A stretch of 44,838 bases of DNA from Condylostoma magnum (taxonomy: Eukaryota > Ciliophora > Heterotrichea > Heterotrichida > Condylostomatidae): contig CAKKTI010000124.1 of assembly GCA_920105805.1 (NCBI GenBank), positions 5,190 through 50,027 of the forward strand, given 5' to 3'. A program made the position numbers and the translations under genes. Positions 27,765 to 38,965 of the stretch are shown here, in pieces. The notes below the pieces were generated by a model, which did not search any database, was not told the origin of the DNA, and saw only the letters and a list, made by a program, of their open reading frames with translations. The first letter of the stretch is position 1, and the number at the start of each line of letters is the position of its first letter.

Positions 27765-29366
27765 ATGAGGTTAATACTAATTTTTCTTGGAATCTATTTA
27801 ACTCTATCCCAGAATATAGATTTATAACAGATCATAGAATAACAGCTCTACTAATTAAGTGAAATCTATTAAAACTAAAATGAAATAGAAGATCTAGTAC
27901 ACTGGCTATAGGAAAATAAGCAATTAGTTTTATAGATAGAAGATGATTTTGACCTTCAAAACATAGATTACTATAAGCTAAAAGCAGATATCTAATAAAT
28001 ATTTGATTAGTACCTTAATAATTCTTTTACTTCTTTCATAGAAAGAGGTGAAAACACTGTCTATATAGATCCAGCTAAGCACGACAGGGTTCCTTAATCT
28101 CACAGATCAATTTTCTTTAATTACGATATTGATGAACAAAGTCTGCAAACTCGTTAATCAAGAAGTCGTAGACTAGGAATGATTGCAGCAAATTAACTTT
28201 TCAATCTCTTACAAATCCAAGGACATTAAACAACTGGGGGATCTTTTCTATCTCAACTTGACTTAGATGATTTAAAGGAGTCTGATGAACTAAAACTGTA
28301 AATTACATAGTAAAACCTGTAAATGAAAACAGAATCAGATGAGAAGTTTTATGTAGATCATGGATAGACTGGAAATATTCACAATTCCTTTTTAGAGATA
28401 GAATAGCCTAACCCAGCTTATTCAAATCTTAGAAAGTATCCTAGATATGTATTAGACTATGGTAATTTTAGCTAATAGGGTAAAACTTATGTGATACTAG
28501 CAACTCAATATGAGGAAGGTGTCCCGGGATCTGGAAAATTGCTTGTGATTCCAGAGATCGATGGAGTTATATATGAAGCTACTGTTCTACTAGATAATCT
28601 TGATAGGCCTAAGGCAGTCTGCTTTGATATTAATCACAGCTTTATGTATATAAGCGATTTAGGGTATACGAATTCCGGGGCTGTTTTTCAACTTGAGATT
28701 GAATGGATTCATGACTAGATTTTCAGGATATAAAGAGACATGATTGTATAGGTTTACAAAGGAGAAAATCCTACAGACTGTAGTACTGATGGCTATGGAA
28801 ACTTATATATAACTGACTCGGGTAGAGACAAGATCGTAGAGGTAGATTACATGAATCTATGGGGAGGGTATCCTAGAAGTAGTTTTGATCTAAAAACAGT
28901 TGAGGAGCCAACTAAAATCGATGTGTTTAGGAATAAAACTATATATGTTTTATCATAAAACTCAATTCTAAAAGGAGATGCTATTCCTTAATTTACTGAA
29001 GAAAGCAAACTGGAATGTATTATTGATGGAGTGTTAGATATGGCAGTTAACTCTGAGTAGGAACTGTATTATTCATCCGAGAATGGTGATATCAATATAT
29101 ACAATAAGGGATAAATTTAACAAAAGAACTCTCAATTCTTTATAAATCCTCTATCAATATGCTATGGAAACTAAGGCTTATATGTAGCTGATGATTAATT
29201 AGGAGGAATATTCCAACTTTCCGAGCAAAACAGTCCAAAGCGGATTTACCAATTAGAAAATTTGAAGAATATTTATTGCTTAAATGACACAACTTATGCT
29301 ACAATAAAAAGTAGTGGACTATGGAAAGCAATTTCACTAACCATTCTAGCAATTCTATTTATTTAA
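27765..29366 (+). CDS. Secreted beta-propeller (NHL-like) protein, probably GPI-anchored
   Basis: 533 residues. There is a signal peptide (MRLILIFLGIYLTLSQ) and a polar leader of about 200 residues. A propeller-like region follows with NHL/SMP-30-type strands: KAVCFDINHSFMYISDLG, DCSTDGYGNLYITDSGRDK and YGNQGLYVADDQ. The end is SSGLWKAISLTILAILFI then TAA (29364-29366). A short spacer and about 12 terminal hydrophobic residues match a GPI-anchor signal. If that TAA were Gln, the tail would run into the antisense of the next gene. It is divergent from the LITAF-like gene (184 bp). Confidence 0.7.
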
Positions 29367-29374
29367 ACATTTAT

Positions 29375-29824
29375 TTACTTTTTTCTTCTTCTTAGTCTTG
29401 ATCTTAAAGGTGTAACTTATTTACTTAATTATGCTCTATCTGTAAACGCGTTTCTTTATAGAGGTGTAGGAGTTCTTGCATATTAGATCTTAGTTATGCT
29501 CATCAATGGCAATTAAATATCCTGCTTTTACGGCCTTGACACATATTTCATTCGTTTAATCCTTAGTGGTGATTATGAAGGCTGTATCAAAGGAAATCTT
29601 ATTTTAGAAGAAGTGCTTGAAAGGGAGGACAAATACTTCTAAGATTACTCATCTGATACTTTTTCTCTAGGAAACTTATAAACTTTGTTAGTTATTGATA
29701 ATTTACATCGATTTTCTATAATATCTCTTATCTAGTCAGTTACTTATAAATTTTAATCAGTTTCTTGTAGATAACTATTTGAATATTTTGAAAATTCAGT
29801 GCTTTAGGAGGATGATCGATTCAT
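29375..29824 (-). CDS. Disordered basic Ser/Pro-rich protein, 149 residues
   Basis: Starts MNRSSSQSTEFSKYSNSYLQ and is rich in Ser, Pro, Arg and Gln, with possible phosphorylation sites (PSQSPLRIKR, ARTPTPLQR). It ends in an RLRRRKK run at TAA 29377-29375, eight nt from the stop of the convergent propeller gene. The ATG overlaps a TAA-TGA of the upstream frame. It may be an independent small gene or a continuation of the upstream gene through an unseen splice. Confidence 0.45.
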
Positions 29825-29835
29825 TAAATATTTAT

Positions 29836-30669
29836 TTAATTACTTAAAAGCCTACTGCTAAACATCTCTTCAGAATTATTTGAATTGATAAAGATTTTCT
29901 TATCGTCGAGTGTTTGACTATGATATGCATATTTAAAGCATCTTCCTCTAAATTTCTTCTATTTCGTCTTATACTCTTCATAGTTTAAGTATCTTTAAGC
30001 TTCATAATCGCATCCCGAGAACCCGTCGTTCTGTCTTTTACAGGGCTTTTTGGCCTCACTTGGATTACAGTAGGAGAACACCTTTCGGGTTTGTAACTAA
30101 TCAGATTTTATCAACTGTCTTTACTTCTCTTGATGACTCTCAGTAGGTAGCAAATATCCTCGTCTTATTATAGTAGAATTAGGAGACTATGCAGAATCTC
30201 TGGGTCTGGGAATTTTTACAGTATCTCCTAAATCATTGTAATTAGTAACAGAGTACCCGAATAAACTATGCTTTGATTTTAAGTCTAATTTGGGAGCCAC
30301 TGATTAATTCAGGGTTAATTTAGGAAAACGTTTTTTTAATAGCATTTTTACAGCGTTATCTCCTCTTTAATAGTGTAAATTGCACTTTTTACCTGCATTT
30401 TCCTCTCAGTGGGGATAAGGATTAGAGTCTACTTTATAAAAGTTTGAAATATTCAGGGGAAATGGAGGCTAAGGCAGAGACCGAGGCACACCTTGAGTTA
30501 ATGAACTAGATCTGGCTTGCTGCATACGAGTTTTAAATGGAGCTTTGAGTGACTCTATATTTTCATAATCGAATTAGGGTAGTAGTAGGGAGTTGTTTGT
30601 TCTGAAGTCTATAAAAGTTGATCTAGAGGGAATCTCATTCTAACTGTCCTGTTCTGGAGATTAATCCAT
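29836..30669 (-). CDS. Disordered protein, 277 residues, unknown
   Basis: Begins MDQSPEQDSQNEIPSRS, 18 nt after the RING gene and in the same frame. It is rich in Ser/Pro/Asn/Lys (GVPRSLPQPPFPLN, TVKIPRPRDSAQSPNS), with a scattering of Cys near the end. A TGA after NPYPH (near 30415) is read as Trp because the sequence beyond keeps the same character and common codons. The likely stop is TAA 29838-29836. If the RING gene's TAG were Gln, this would be its C-terminal half. Confidence 0.4.
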
Positions 30670-30687
30670 ATTTTATACTAAAATTTT

Positions 30688-31503
30688 CTAAGCTACATGC
30701 ACTTTTACCCTATTTGATATGGAGCTTCTGCAAATTGGGCAATTATTAACAGTAGATGCACAAATTTCACATAATGCAAAGTGGCCGCACGGGACTAGTA
30801 AGTCTGTTCTGTCATAGGCTAAGCATACAACGCATTTGCTCAGGGCTAAAAGTGCATCGCTTTTTAAGCGGATTTAGTGTTAAACTTTACTAAGAGTTTT
30901 TGATACTTAGCTCATTAGTTCTAGTGATTATCCCAGAGAAAGTGTTTCTATATTTCTTCCACTTAAAATATCTACTTCCTGTGTTAAATTATTTAGTTAT
31001 TATGTTAGTTTTTAAGTCTCATCGTGATATTCTGGGATTTTAGAGTTTTGTTACCTAAGTTGTATTATTTCGGTTTTTAGTTTGTAGTTATTCTTTTCTA
31101 AGCAAATTGCTTTGCTTTTGAATTCTTATAGTTGCTTACTTTTGTTCTTCTCTATTTTCAACTGGTCCATGTAATAATCACGACTTTATTTTATAATTTT
31201 GTGTTTATCTTTCTTGCGTACAAGTTTTTGTTGTATTCTGGATAATTCTTCAGCGTTGCAAAGGTCCTAATCTAGTTCAGTTTCATCAGCTGTGAATCGT
31301 CTTTGTTAAACAGCTCTTGAATTAAGACCAGGAGTAGAGGATTAATGTTTCTTGTTATTGACGTTACCCTGGGCTAATTGTAGAAAATGATTTGACGATT
31401 TAAAGGTGAATTCTTCATCATCATCAGAACATGAGTTTACATTTTATTGTTGCATTGGGAAATCTAGATCCGGACTATCGTCATCGCTGGCTTCTTAGTA
31501 CAT
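30688..31503 (-). CDS. Coiled-coil protein with C-terminal RING finger
   Basis: 271 residues. An acidic start (MYQEASDDDSPDLDF) leads into a coiled coil (about residues 100-215), then a C3HC4 RING: CVVCLAYDRTDLLVPCGHFA followed by CEICASTVNNCPICRSSI. The protein ends NRVKVHVA at TAG 30690-30688, only about eleven residues after the last zinc Cys. This is exactly how C-terminal RINGs of the IAP/MGRN type end and is good support for TAG as a real stop. It is probably a ubiquitin E3 ligase, with the coil as dimer or substrate region. Confidence 0.8.
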
Positions 31504-31721
31504 TTTAATGTTTTTTGCACTGTATGACTTGCTTTACTTCTTCTTTGTGCGCATTTGCAATTTTATAATGTCTGATGATTCTGTAATATATGAGAACAGA
31601 AATTCAAGGTTATTTGTTTTAATGCATTTAAGTTATGTATATTATATAAGTGTTTGTATAAAATGCTACTTGTTATATACAGTGAAGTAAACACTGCTAA
31701 TAAAAATAAATGTATTAATAA

Positions 31722-32492
31722 ATGAATCAAAAAATCAAAATTTACACTCTTCATCTAAGAGTATTGAACTCTATATTTACTAAGGTACTTTCAAGACGCT
31801 TATGAAGGTGGCATGAGTAATCAAGCTTGCGTAAAGCTTCTGTAAATTTTAATAAACTTAAATAATATACAGCCCGACTTATTAAGTAATAAAGCACTGC
31901 TAAATATTCTTAAAAACGTCCGCCAATAATAGAAGTAGAGTAAGTATCACCAGATCAATCAGATTCAAGCACTTAAATACAACATAGTTCCAGTCTTTGT
32001 ACATAATCGAATCACTAGAAAATATGTAAAAAAGATTTTGCTAGTAGTCAAAAACAGCTGATAGATAGAAAAAGCAGTATGCAGTATAAAAGACATACTT
32101 CAACTCCTGCAGATTATAATAACTAAAACAGTTTATTCATAAGCATATAAGAAGGGCTTAAGAAGAAGGTAGAGCAGCAAACCCCACGATCCTAGTATAG
32201 AAATGATATTGGAACCAGATTACATAATAATGCAGCTGAAATATAAAGAAGAAAAGAGGAACTAAGGAAAAAGTAGATTCCTGATTACACATTTACACCT
32301 AAACTCGCTTCTAGTACTAACAAATGACTTAGTCATAAAATGCAGCGTGATAGTAGAAAACTAGATGAAAGTGTAGCAGTTGTAAGTAGTTCGAGTATTA
32401 TGAGTTTTACTAAGTTCAGTCCTTCTTCTACCGGAAGACAAATAAAAGGTTTAGCTGATTCTGTTTTCAGGCTTAATTTCTTAAATAAATAA
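31722..32492 (+). CDS. Basic, largely disordered protein, 256 residues
   Basis: Starts MNQKIKIYTLHLRVLNSIFT with a helical N-terminus (VLSRRLWRWHEQSSLRKAS; the first Trp is TGA), then Ser/Gln-rich disorder. Further on are a helical basic stretch (AAEIQRRKEELRKKQ) and PDYTFTPKL, a phrase common in ciliate cytoskeletal proteins, and then a Ser-rich tail ending RLNFLNK at TAA 32490-32492. One uninterrupted frame; no domain is recognised. It is divergent from the RING gene (218 bp). Confidence 0.6.
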
Positions 32493-32539
32493 TCCCTTTA
32501 ATATAACAAATTCGCTAAATTTATATTATGCTAATATAC

Positions 32540-33994
32540 TCATAATGACTGAGGCATAGCTATATGTTCTTCCCCTAGTACAATCATTGCCTCCATATCT
32601 TCCGCTGAGTCCTCATCTTCATCCTCTATACTGCTATTCTACCCAAACTTATTATGATTGTGCATTATATTCCCATTGCCTTTCTCCCCTTGCTTTGGAC
32701 TGACTCCCATAGCAGCCATCAATTGCTCATTATCATCTATACTAAGAGGAATACCTGTATTAAAGGGAATCAGAGGTAAATCTCCTTGTTAGTAAGTTTA
32801 ACTATAACTATCAAAAGGAGAAGCTTAACTTCTAAAGCATGTCGGGACAAAGGTCCAAGGACGTTTTATTTGTAAGGTTATAAGACTTCTACCTGATTAT
32901 ACCCAAAGTTCTTAGTTTTAGTCAACTGCCAGGGGTCTTTTTACTTAAACTAAAGTTCCAAACTTAGACGAATGATCTTCCAGTATAAAACTCCCGTTTT
33001 TAGCAATTATCTGTGCATGAAATCGGGAAACAGATATATCAGAAATCCTAAACTCAGAGTCATGGCCTCGTCCTATTTTTATATTGCTTTTGTTGCAAAA
33101 TGATATCACATTTACACCTTTATTAGCAGCTTTGTCCTTTTTCAAAGCTTCTAGTATAATATAGTGCCCAGGAGGCTTAGGAATTGCTATGATTTCAATC
33201 TTTTTACCGTTAAGCATGATGGAATAAGGGAAAGGTTTCATGCACAGCTCACAATTAAGTGTTTTTCATTATAAAGTGACACAGTTTTCAGTTGCTCTTG
33301 TAGCTAGTCTGGATTTCATCCAATGCTAAAGACAGTAAATGTGTATGTATTTCATAGTTCCATCGCATTTGCATAAGGAAACCAGAGGATTACTTTCTTC
33401 ATAGTATTCTGACAAGCAAATTCTACATGCATAATCTGATTTTATGCCAGAATACTAGTCATCCTCTTCTGATTAACTGTTGTTTTCTTCCTCATTTGAG
33501 CCTAGTAATAAATCATTGAGATTTATCGGCTGAATTTTGGCTGAGTGATCAAAAACCAGCTCATTTACTCTATATTTCAATCTTCCCATTCTAATAACAT
33601 CTCCTTCAGATAAAAGGTATCCTTTTTAGTTACTTTGAGTCTTTAGGTAACGTATTGGCAGTCATAGCTTATCGTAGTATTACTAGGGCAGATTATTTCC
33701 CTGAGTTTCCTAATTTGCTACATTTACTGAAAATATGCCTAAGTGCAGGTTACCTTCATTGTATTTTATTTACAACACTCCTTTAGTATCAGGGCCCATT
33801 TCAGGTAGGGAAAGTCTCGGAGAGAATTAGATTTAGTCTGTTTGTCTAATCAAATATCCGGATTCCATGCATTTAATCTCGTTCTTATTAATGCTTTTTG
33901 TTTCGTAATCGTACAATCCATGAGAGTCCCTATGCCATGTTGATATTTTTGCTATGAGTCTGTATGTAAATTACGATAGATCTCCTTTTTTCAT
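32540..33994 (-). CDS. RINGv (RING-CH) and FHA domain protein
   Basis: 484 residues. A beta-rich N-terminal third (including GYLLSEGDVIRMGRLKYRV, itself FHA-like) is followed by a C4HC3 RINGv near residues 205-265: CRICL, CKCDGTMKYIHIYCLQHW and CELC. A classical FHA domain follows near residues 305-400: IKIGRGHDSEFRISDISVSR, then HAQI and SSKFGTLV. The tail is acidic, ending EEHIAMPQSL. RINGv domains are usually E3 ligases; FHA binds phosphothreonine. This combination occurs in other ciliates. The stop is TGA 32542-32540, backed by TAG at 32533-32531. Confidence 0.85.
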
Positions 33995-34043
33995 ATTAAA
34001 ATTTAAATAAAATGCAGAATATGCATAATGACTGTATAAAATA

Positions 34044-36545
34044 CTAAAATTTAATTCTACCTAGTTTCTCAATTAAACAATCGATTTATTCGTGATGTTA
34101 TGCCAATTTATCACCAATTCCTAAAAACCTTTTCTTATTCTGCTTTGCCTGACTACTAATATCTCCGATTTTCCCACCCAAATAATCGAAAAATTACCTC
34201 GACAGCTCACTTGTTACACCAAATTGGCCTAAAATTGGATTTTAAAGTTCTTTTTGATTTAGAAGAGATGCTCCAACAATCAACCAAGGAGGAATTACTC
34301 CTGTCGCTATTTTACTAGCAACTTCGGGTAAATCTAACTCCCTTGCCTTTACACTAGATTTAATTCTTTCAATCATTGCCTTGATATTAATAACACCTTT
34401 AGCTTTATTTTCTCTACGTGAAGCTATGTTCCTAATTACTTCATTTTTAATACGGAGAGTTAAGTTTCACTGTTTTTTAGATAAATCTGAATTTCATTGT
34501 AGATTTTTACTACAGTCTAATGGAATCTGCTTTGGAATGTGTTTTTCTAGGAAATTATCCCATAATTTTAGCTACTTTTCATATCTTTATATCTTTTTAG
34601 CTACTTAAACATTCTATTAGCTTATAGAAAGTATCAAATTATACGGAATTTCTAGAATAGTTGTGTCTTTGATTGCTCTACAATTTACCATTTAATGATT
34701 GTGTATTAAAATTGTCTTAGAGTTTAATATACTGCCTTGGCCTAACTTCTCGAATGGAAACTTGCAATAATCTTTTAACATCATTGACATACATCACTTA
34801 TTATTACGTTTAGTTGGTGACTTATGATATAATTTATAAATATCAGCGGCCTAAGAACCTTTAATAGATAGAAATAGTTCAACCTTACCCTATAAAATAA
34901 TTCTAATCTTATCAATAGGGTCATTTTATACGAAAATGACTTCATTTTACTGATACTTGATTATTGCCTAATCATATATAATACTTAATAGCTCAGTATC
35001 AGTTACATATCTCAGGTATTTTATTCTAAACAGTATCTTCTTCATGAATATTTTAAAAGGATCAATCTACTCAGTTATTTGTCTCTGCATCATTGGTACA
35101 ATCTCATCATTAGATTACACTAGTTCTGCAAAAGCTTCTTAGTTAAGTCATATTAGATTAGAATAAGACAGTGTTGCAACTGTTGCTGTTCTTCTTGAAT
35201 TATACAATAAACTAATTTCCCCAAAATGAGCTCCTACTTCTAAAACTCTAACTCTACGGTCTTATCCTTAGAAATCCTTTACAAACACTTCAAGTCTCCC
35301 AGAAACTACTATATAAAATATCTTAGTACTCTACAAAGCTTTAATAATCTTTTTCTCAGGTTTGTACAGCATTGAATTCTAAAACTTTGATATAAACATG
35401 ATAACCATATCGATATTCATTAACGGATTCTTTTCTTTCATAGGATCGAGTTAATGCATATTGATTTTTTGCTATAAACTTGGCGGTAGCTTTTAAATAA
35501 AGTAATCATAGTCATTTCTCATACAATGAACTTTGTAATTACTAGCAAAGAAATCTACGATTTTTATTTAAATGCCATCTGATAGTTTTAAATTCTTCAT
35601 TGTAGTCATGATAGTATTATGCAATTCGTTGAATTTTGTGCTGCTTTTGTTTAGATCTGCACTTACTACTGCCATTTGGCCAAGCATTACAGCAAATATC
35701 ATTGCTCCTAATAGCATTAAAAAACTGCAAAATACGTACTGGGACAGGTCTCTAGGCCCAACCTCTGATCCTACTATCAAAAATACTGAGTGATATATAC
35801 TAAACCAGTATTGTTTAGATATTGGAGCCTGGTATAAGTCAGTCTCCATTAGCATGAATTCAGTTGGGGGAATTCATATCTTGTCTTGTTTTACCAAAAT
35901 AAACCAAATGCAGGCTGTAAAGTGAGTGTAAAGTATAAGGAAACTTAGTATTTGAATGAGCTTAAAGGTTAATTTCACGTTTACATTTGCCCTCATTAAT
36001 GTAATCACTTTGCCTAGTCTTAAAATTCTGGTAAGTTTAATCAATCTAAAAAACTACAGATTTTAATTCCCTAGTTCAAACAGTTAAGCTAATTGGTCTA
36101 ATGGCAAGGATGCTAAAAGATCTAAGAATAGTTTACCTGTTTTGAAGTAGTGCCAGGCTATTTATCTAGGATCAAAAATCTCATCCCCAGTATGCGGATC
36201 TATATAGGAAGTCCTAAAATTTAGTGCAATATCAGCTATGAAGAGTACGTCAACAATTGAATGAAGAGCAATATACTCAATAGATTCAATAGTAGAAGGT
36301 AGAAACGCCAGAAAGAAGGGAAGAGCAACACAGTTATATATAGCTAGCAGTACAATCATTACATCTCATTTAATTCTTCAAGGATTGCTGATTCTTATAA
36401 CTGCTTTTATGCTAAACTCTCTCCTAATCTTAGTGGCTTGCTATGACAAGTTGAACTGCATAGTTTACCCAACGGAGCTAGTATATTTGCTAGAAGCCAT
36501 CAAATCCACTGCTTCTGTATTATTTCTAGAATGTACAGACTTCAT
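34044..36545 (-). CDS. Voltage-sensor-type cation channel with cyclic-nucleotide-binding domains
   Basis: 833 residues. After a ~65-residue N-terminus comes NPWRIKWD (both Trp are TGA, 36380-36378 and 36368-36366), leading into S1 (MIVLLAIYNCVALPF), S2, S3 and an S4 with regularly spaced charges (FRLIKLTRILRLGK). The pore loop reads FSIYHSVFLIVGSEVGPRD: there is no GYG or GFG potassium filter. S6 follows, then a C-linker and a cyclic-nucleotide-binding domain with the cassette FGEISLLYNSRRTATV. A second, weaker CNB-like domain lies near the C-terminus (NEVIFVQNDPIDKIRIILQG). Probably a non-selective or weakly selective plasma- or ciliary-membrane channel. The ATG is four nt after the upstream gene's first TAA. 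The end is TAG 34046-34044. Confidence 0.88.
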
Positions 36546-36549
36546 ATTA

Positions 36550-38587
36550 TTAATGATTAAAATAAACTCCTTTCCTTCTTTTCGGAGGATTTGGTGGCTC
36601 TTCAATAATCCTATCTTATACCTAGAATACAACACTTGGATTATTCTTAACCTCAGCCTTCTGCTCTGTAGTAATGATTTCATCGAAAATGACTCTATTC
36701 TGCTTAAATCTTACATAATCCGGGTCAAATGTCAGACTATCCTTCAACTATGCAATCTCCACAAAAGGATTGTAATTGCATTGGTTTGACCCATCTTCCT
36801 CAGTCAAATTGCTCAGAGATTCATCATCAAATTAATTCCCTTGTATTACATCCAGTGCTCTTTGCCTTAAGTCCATATTAGTCTTCCCATAATTACTCTT
36901 AGCTTGTCTAATTTCTTGTAGTCTTACTAATTCATCCACTGGCTCAAACTTAGTACGAGCATTTGGGTCCTTAGGACAGTCAATTGCCAAATGTCCCATT
37001 CCCTTGCAACTCTGTATAAAAATTACTGAGCACCGCTGAGACTTCTTCAGTTTTTCTCTATCCTCCCTTCTAATCTCTTAGTCTTCCTCATCATCCTTGC
37101 TCTCATGCTTGCTGCTTATACATCCTAAAGCATCTTTACTGGTTTTACCACAGCATCACCATATTTCACCACTGTAGTCGCTTTGATGGATCCTGCAAGA
37201 TCAGTTGAAGTTTTCTATTTCTTAGTACACTCTTTGACACTTTTTGCATATTTTTTCCTCGTTTTCATTTCGTTTGGCTTTAAATTGCTTTATACGGATT
37301 CTTGCCTTGTCGTATTCTTTTTAAAGGTTTGAGAAGTTTTTCTCTAGTTTCTGAAGCTGTGTTACGTAGTAATCCATGTCTTATTTAGACTCATCATACA
37401 TGTTCTTGTAGTATTGGATCTTTTCTTTAGTTGTTGAAAGAAGTTTACCCTTTTCTTCCTATAGTTCATTCTTGCTTTAAGTCATTTTACTGAGATGTTT
37501 GAAGTATTTGTCTTTCTCCATAATTGTTTTAGATACCTTTACATTAATATCACCTTCTTATTTAGTGTTGTAATCTGCTATTTGTTAGAGAATCTGTAAC
37601 TCCTATAGTAACTTGTCTTAAAACACCTTTTGATCGGAAACCATGGTCAACGCCTCATGTACTCCGCTTAATCTATCACCTATTAGTTAGTTTTCCATTA
37701 TTAATAAATGGTTCATATGTTCCAGTTTAGTTGTTCTATTTAGTAATTTGTGTAGAAAGTTAAGGATTTTTTATGTAATAAAAACGGATATCATTGGTAA
37801 TTCTTTCTTCATGTATCATTTTAGACATTACATCATGCTCGTCTTATAGAAGCTTGTACTTTTTAACTAATGTCTTTAATTAGACATCTTGTAGCTTTTT
37901 TTCCTGGAAACTAAAGGATTGTTTTTGGGATATTTTGACCTGTTTTTCTTATAAAATGACTAAGTCGCTTTCAAGCTTTTAGTTTTTTTATTTCAGTTAT
38001 TCGATTTCAAATTTAGAAGCATGGACTGCTTGGCTTAGTTCTTTGTTTTCTGTTACTAATGATTTATTAGTTTCTTGAATCTATTTTAATTCCATTAGCA
38101 ATTTTTCACTTAATTTCAGTTCATCGTGTATAGTAGGATTACCGATGTCCTCCTTATTAATACCATATGTATTTAATCGCTTTTTATCGTTAATTTACCT
38201 ATTATCTTCCCTGAACATGGGTAAAATGTACTATTATACAACCTCAGCTGCCAACTGGGCTGGTATTTTAGCTTAATTATTTGAATTCTTCCGTTTTTTC
38301 AATTTACTAAGCATGCTTTATTGATTTCAACTGATTTATTTGAATTTTGGTAGTTTTGTACCACCTAAGATTTAAGCGTGCTCTCTGGCATTAATTCTAG
38401 CTTTAGATCTCTCAGGCGTATTTTATTAAGTATATGCATGTGTTGTAGCAAAGGACAGATCATGCTTCAGTAAATTATTATTGAACTTTTGACGAAATTG
38501 TTAGACCTTAGAAGCTGATTTATTTGAGTTGTCACGAACCATTCTAAGTTCAGTAAAACTAAATGAATTATTTCTTCTATGAGACAT
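36550..38587 (-). CDS. Coiled-coil protein with CHORD-like zinc domain and zinc knuckle (one intron)
   Basis: About 665 residues from two exons, 38587-37792 and 37751-36550. Exon 1 is a basic disordered N-terminus (MSHRRNNSFSFTELRMVRD), then AAEVVQQYILPMF and a long coiled coil. Exon 2 continues the coil, then has a zinc domain CKKCQRVYQ, SCRIHQSDYSGEIWWCCGK, GCISSKH (CHORD-like spacing) and a knuckle-like CKGMGHLAIDCPKD, ending RRKGVYFNH. The two halves are in different frames. A 40-nt intron restores the frame exactly where the coil resumes (HEERITND joined to KLLNRTTKLE). Similar proteins occur in other ciliates; the role is probably cytoskeletal. Alternative: two overlapping genes. It ends at TAA TAA 36552-36547, just before the channel ATG. 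Confidence 0.7.
37752..37791 (-). other. Candidate 40-nt AT-AC (U12-type) intron
   Basis: On the minus strand the intron begins ATATCCGTTT, contains TCCTTAAC near its 3' end and finishes CTAC. ATATCC matches the strict part of the U12-type 5' splice site, and TCCTTAAC matches the U12 branch-point consensus. The distance from the branch A to the terminal AC (about 9 nt) is in the normal range for that class. Its length, 1 modulo 3, is exactly what is needed to join the two coiled-coil frames. No GT-AG intron of 15-16 nt can do this here. Confidence 0.55.
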
Positions 38588-38965
38588 TTTTTCAATTTGG
38601 TATGAATTGCTTTTGAATAGTATTAGCTAGTTATTTATATTGGAAGCAAAGTAGTTATAATTATGTAGGAAACAGGGAGGAAATATATTTGTAAGACTCT
38701 AATTGAATAATTAATTACAAAATATATTATAATTGTTGACTGATATGCTTAATTACGATGCATAAGTATTCCAATAAGATAAATACTGTAATGCTCAAAA
38801 AGGAGTAAAATTCTAAATAATTATACAAACTTGGTGTTTAAATTATTAAATCTCATCTTATGATTTATTTTACTTATACTTGGAATAAACTTTTTTGTAT
38901 AATACATATTAGTTTTAGTACATCTAATATCACCCGGCATTTTTGTCAAAATTATTTGTTTCAGT
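38588..38965. other. Divergent intergenic region, 378 bp
   Basis: Separates the coiled-coil zinc gene (minus) from Nup98 (plus). It is AT-rich with no convincing frame on either strand, and presumably carries both promoters. No specific element was identified. Confidence 0.5.

Noticed and set aside
29860-30415. A second minus-strand frame starting MQVKSAIYTIKEE and looking helical
   Set aside because: It overlaps the frame beginning MDQSPEQ. It uses more rare CG-containing codons (ACG, GCG, CGG, TCG), while the kept frame has common codons and continues the style of its upstream part. Not excluded with certainty.
29367-30700. Plus-strand continuation of the beta-propeller gene after TAA 29364-29366
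   Set aside because: It stays open only because all stops can be sense. It is antisense to two frames with better protein character, and the TAA sits at a GPI-like terminus.
31930-31990. A short intron in the 256-residue basic protein (GTAAGTATCACCAG)
   Set aside because: It seemed needed when the gene was started at an ATG in another frame (MSNQACV). Starting at 31722 gives one continuous frame with no intron.
36385-36789. 134-codon plus-strand ORF with hydrophobic segments
   Set aside because: Antisense of the end of the coiled-coil zinc gene and the start of the channel, both supported by conserved motifs.
37807-37831. A 25-nt GT-AG intron as the repair of the coiled-coil frame break
   Set aside because: It restores the frame but its length does not match the 16-nt intron seen in CLPTM1, and it removes good coiled coil (MSKMIHEE). 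The AT-AC solution keeps the coil intact on both sides and carries U12 motifs. It remains the main alternative.
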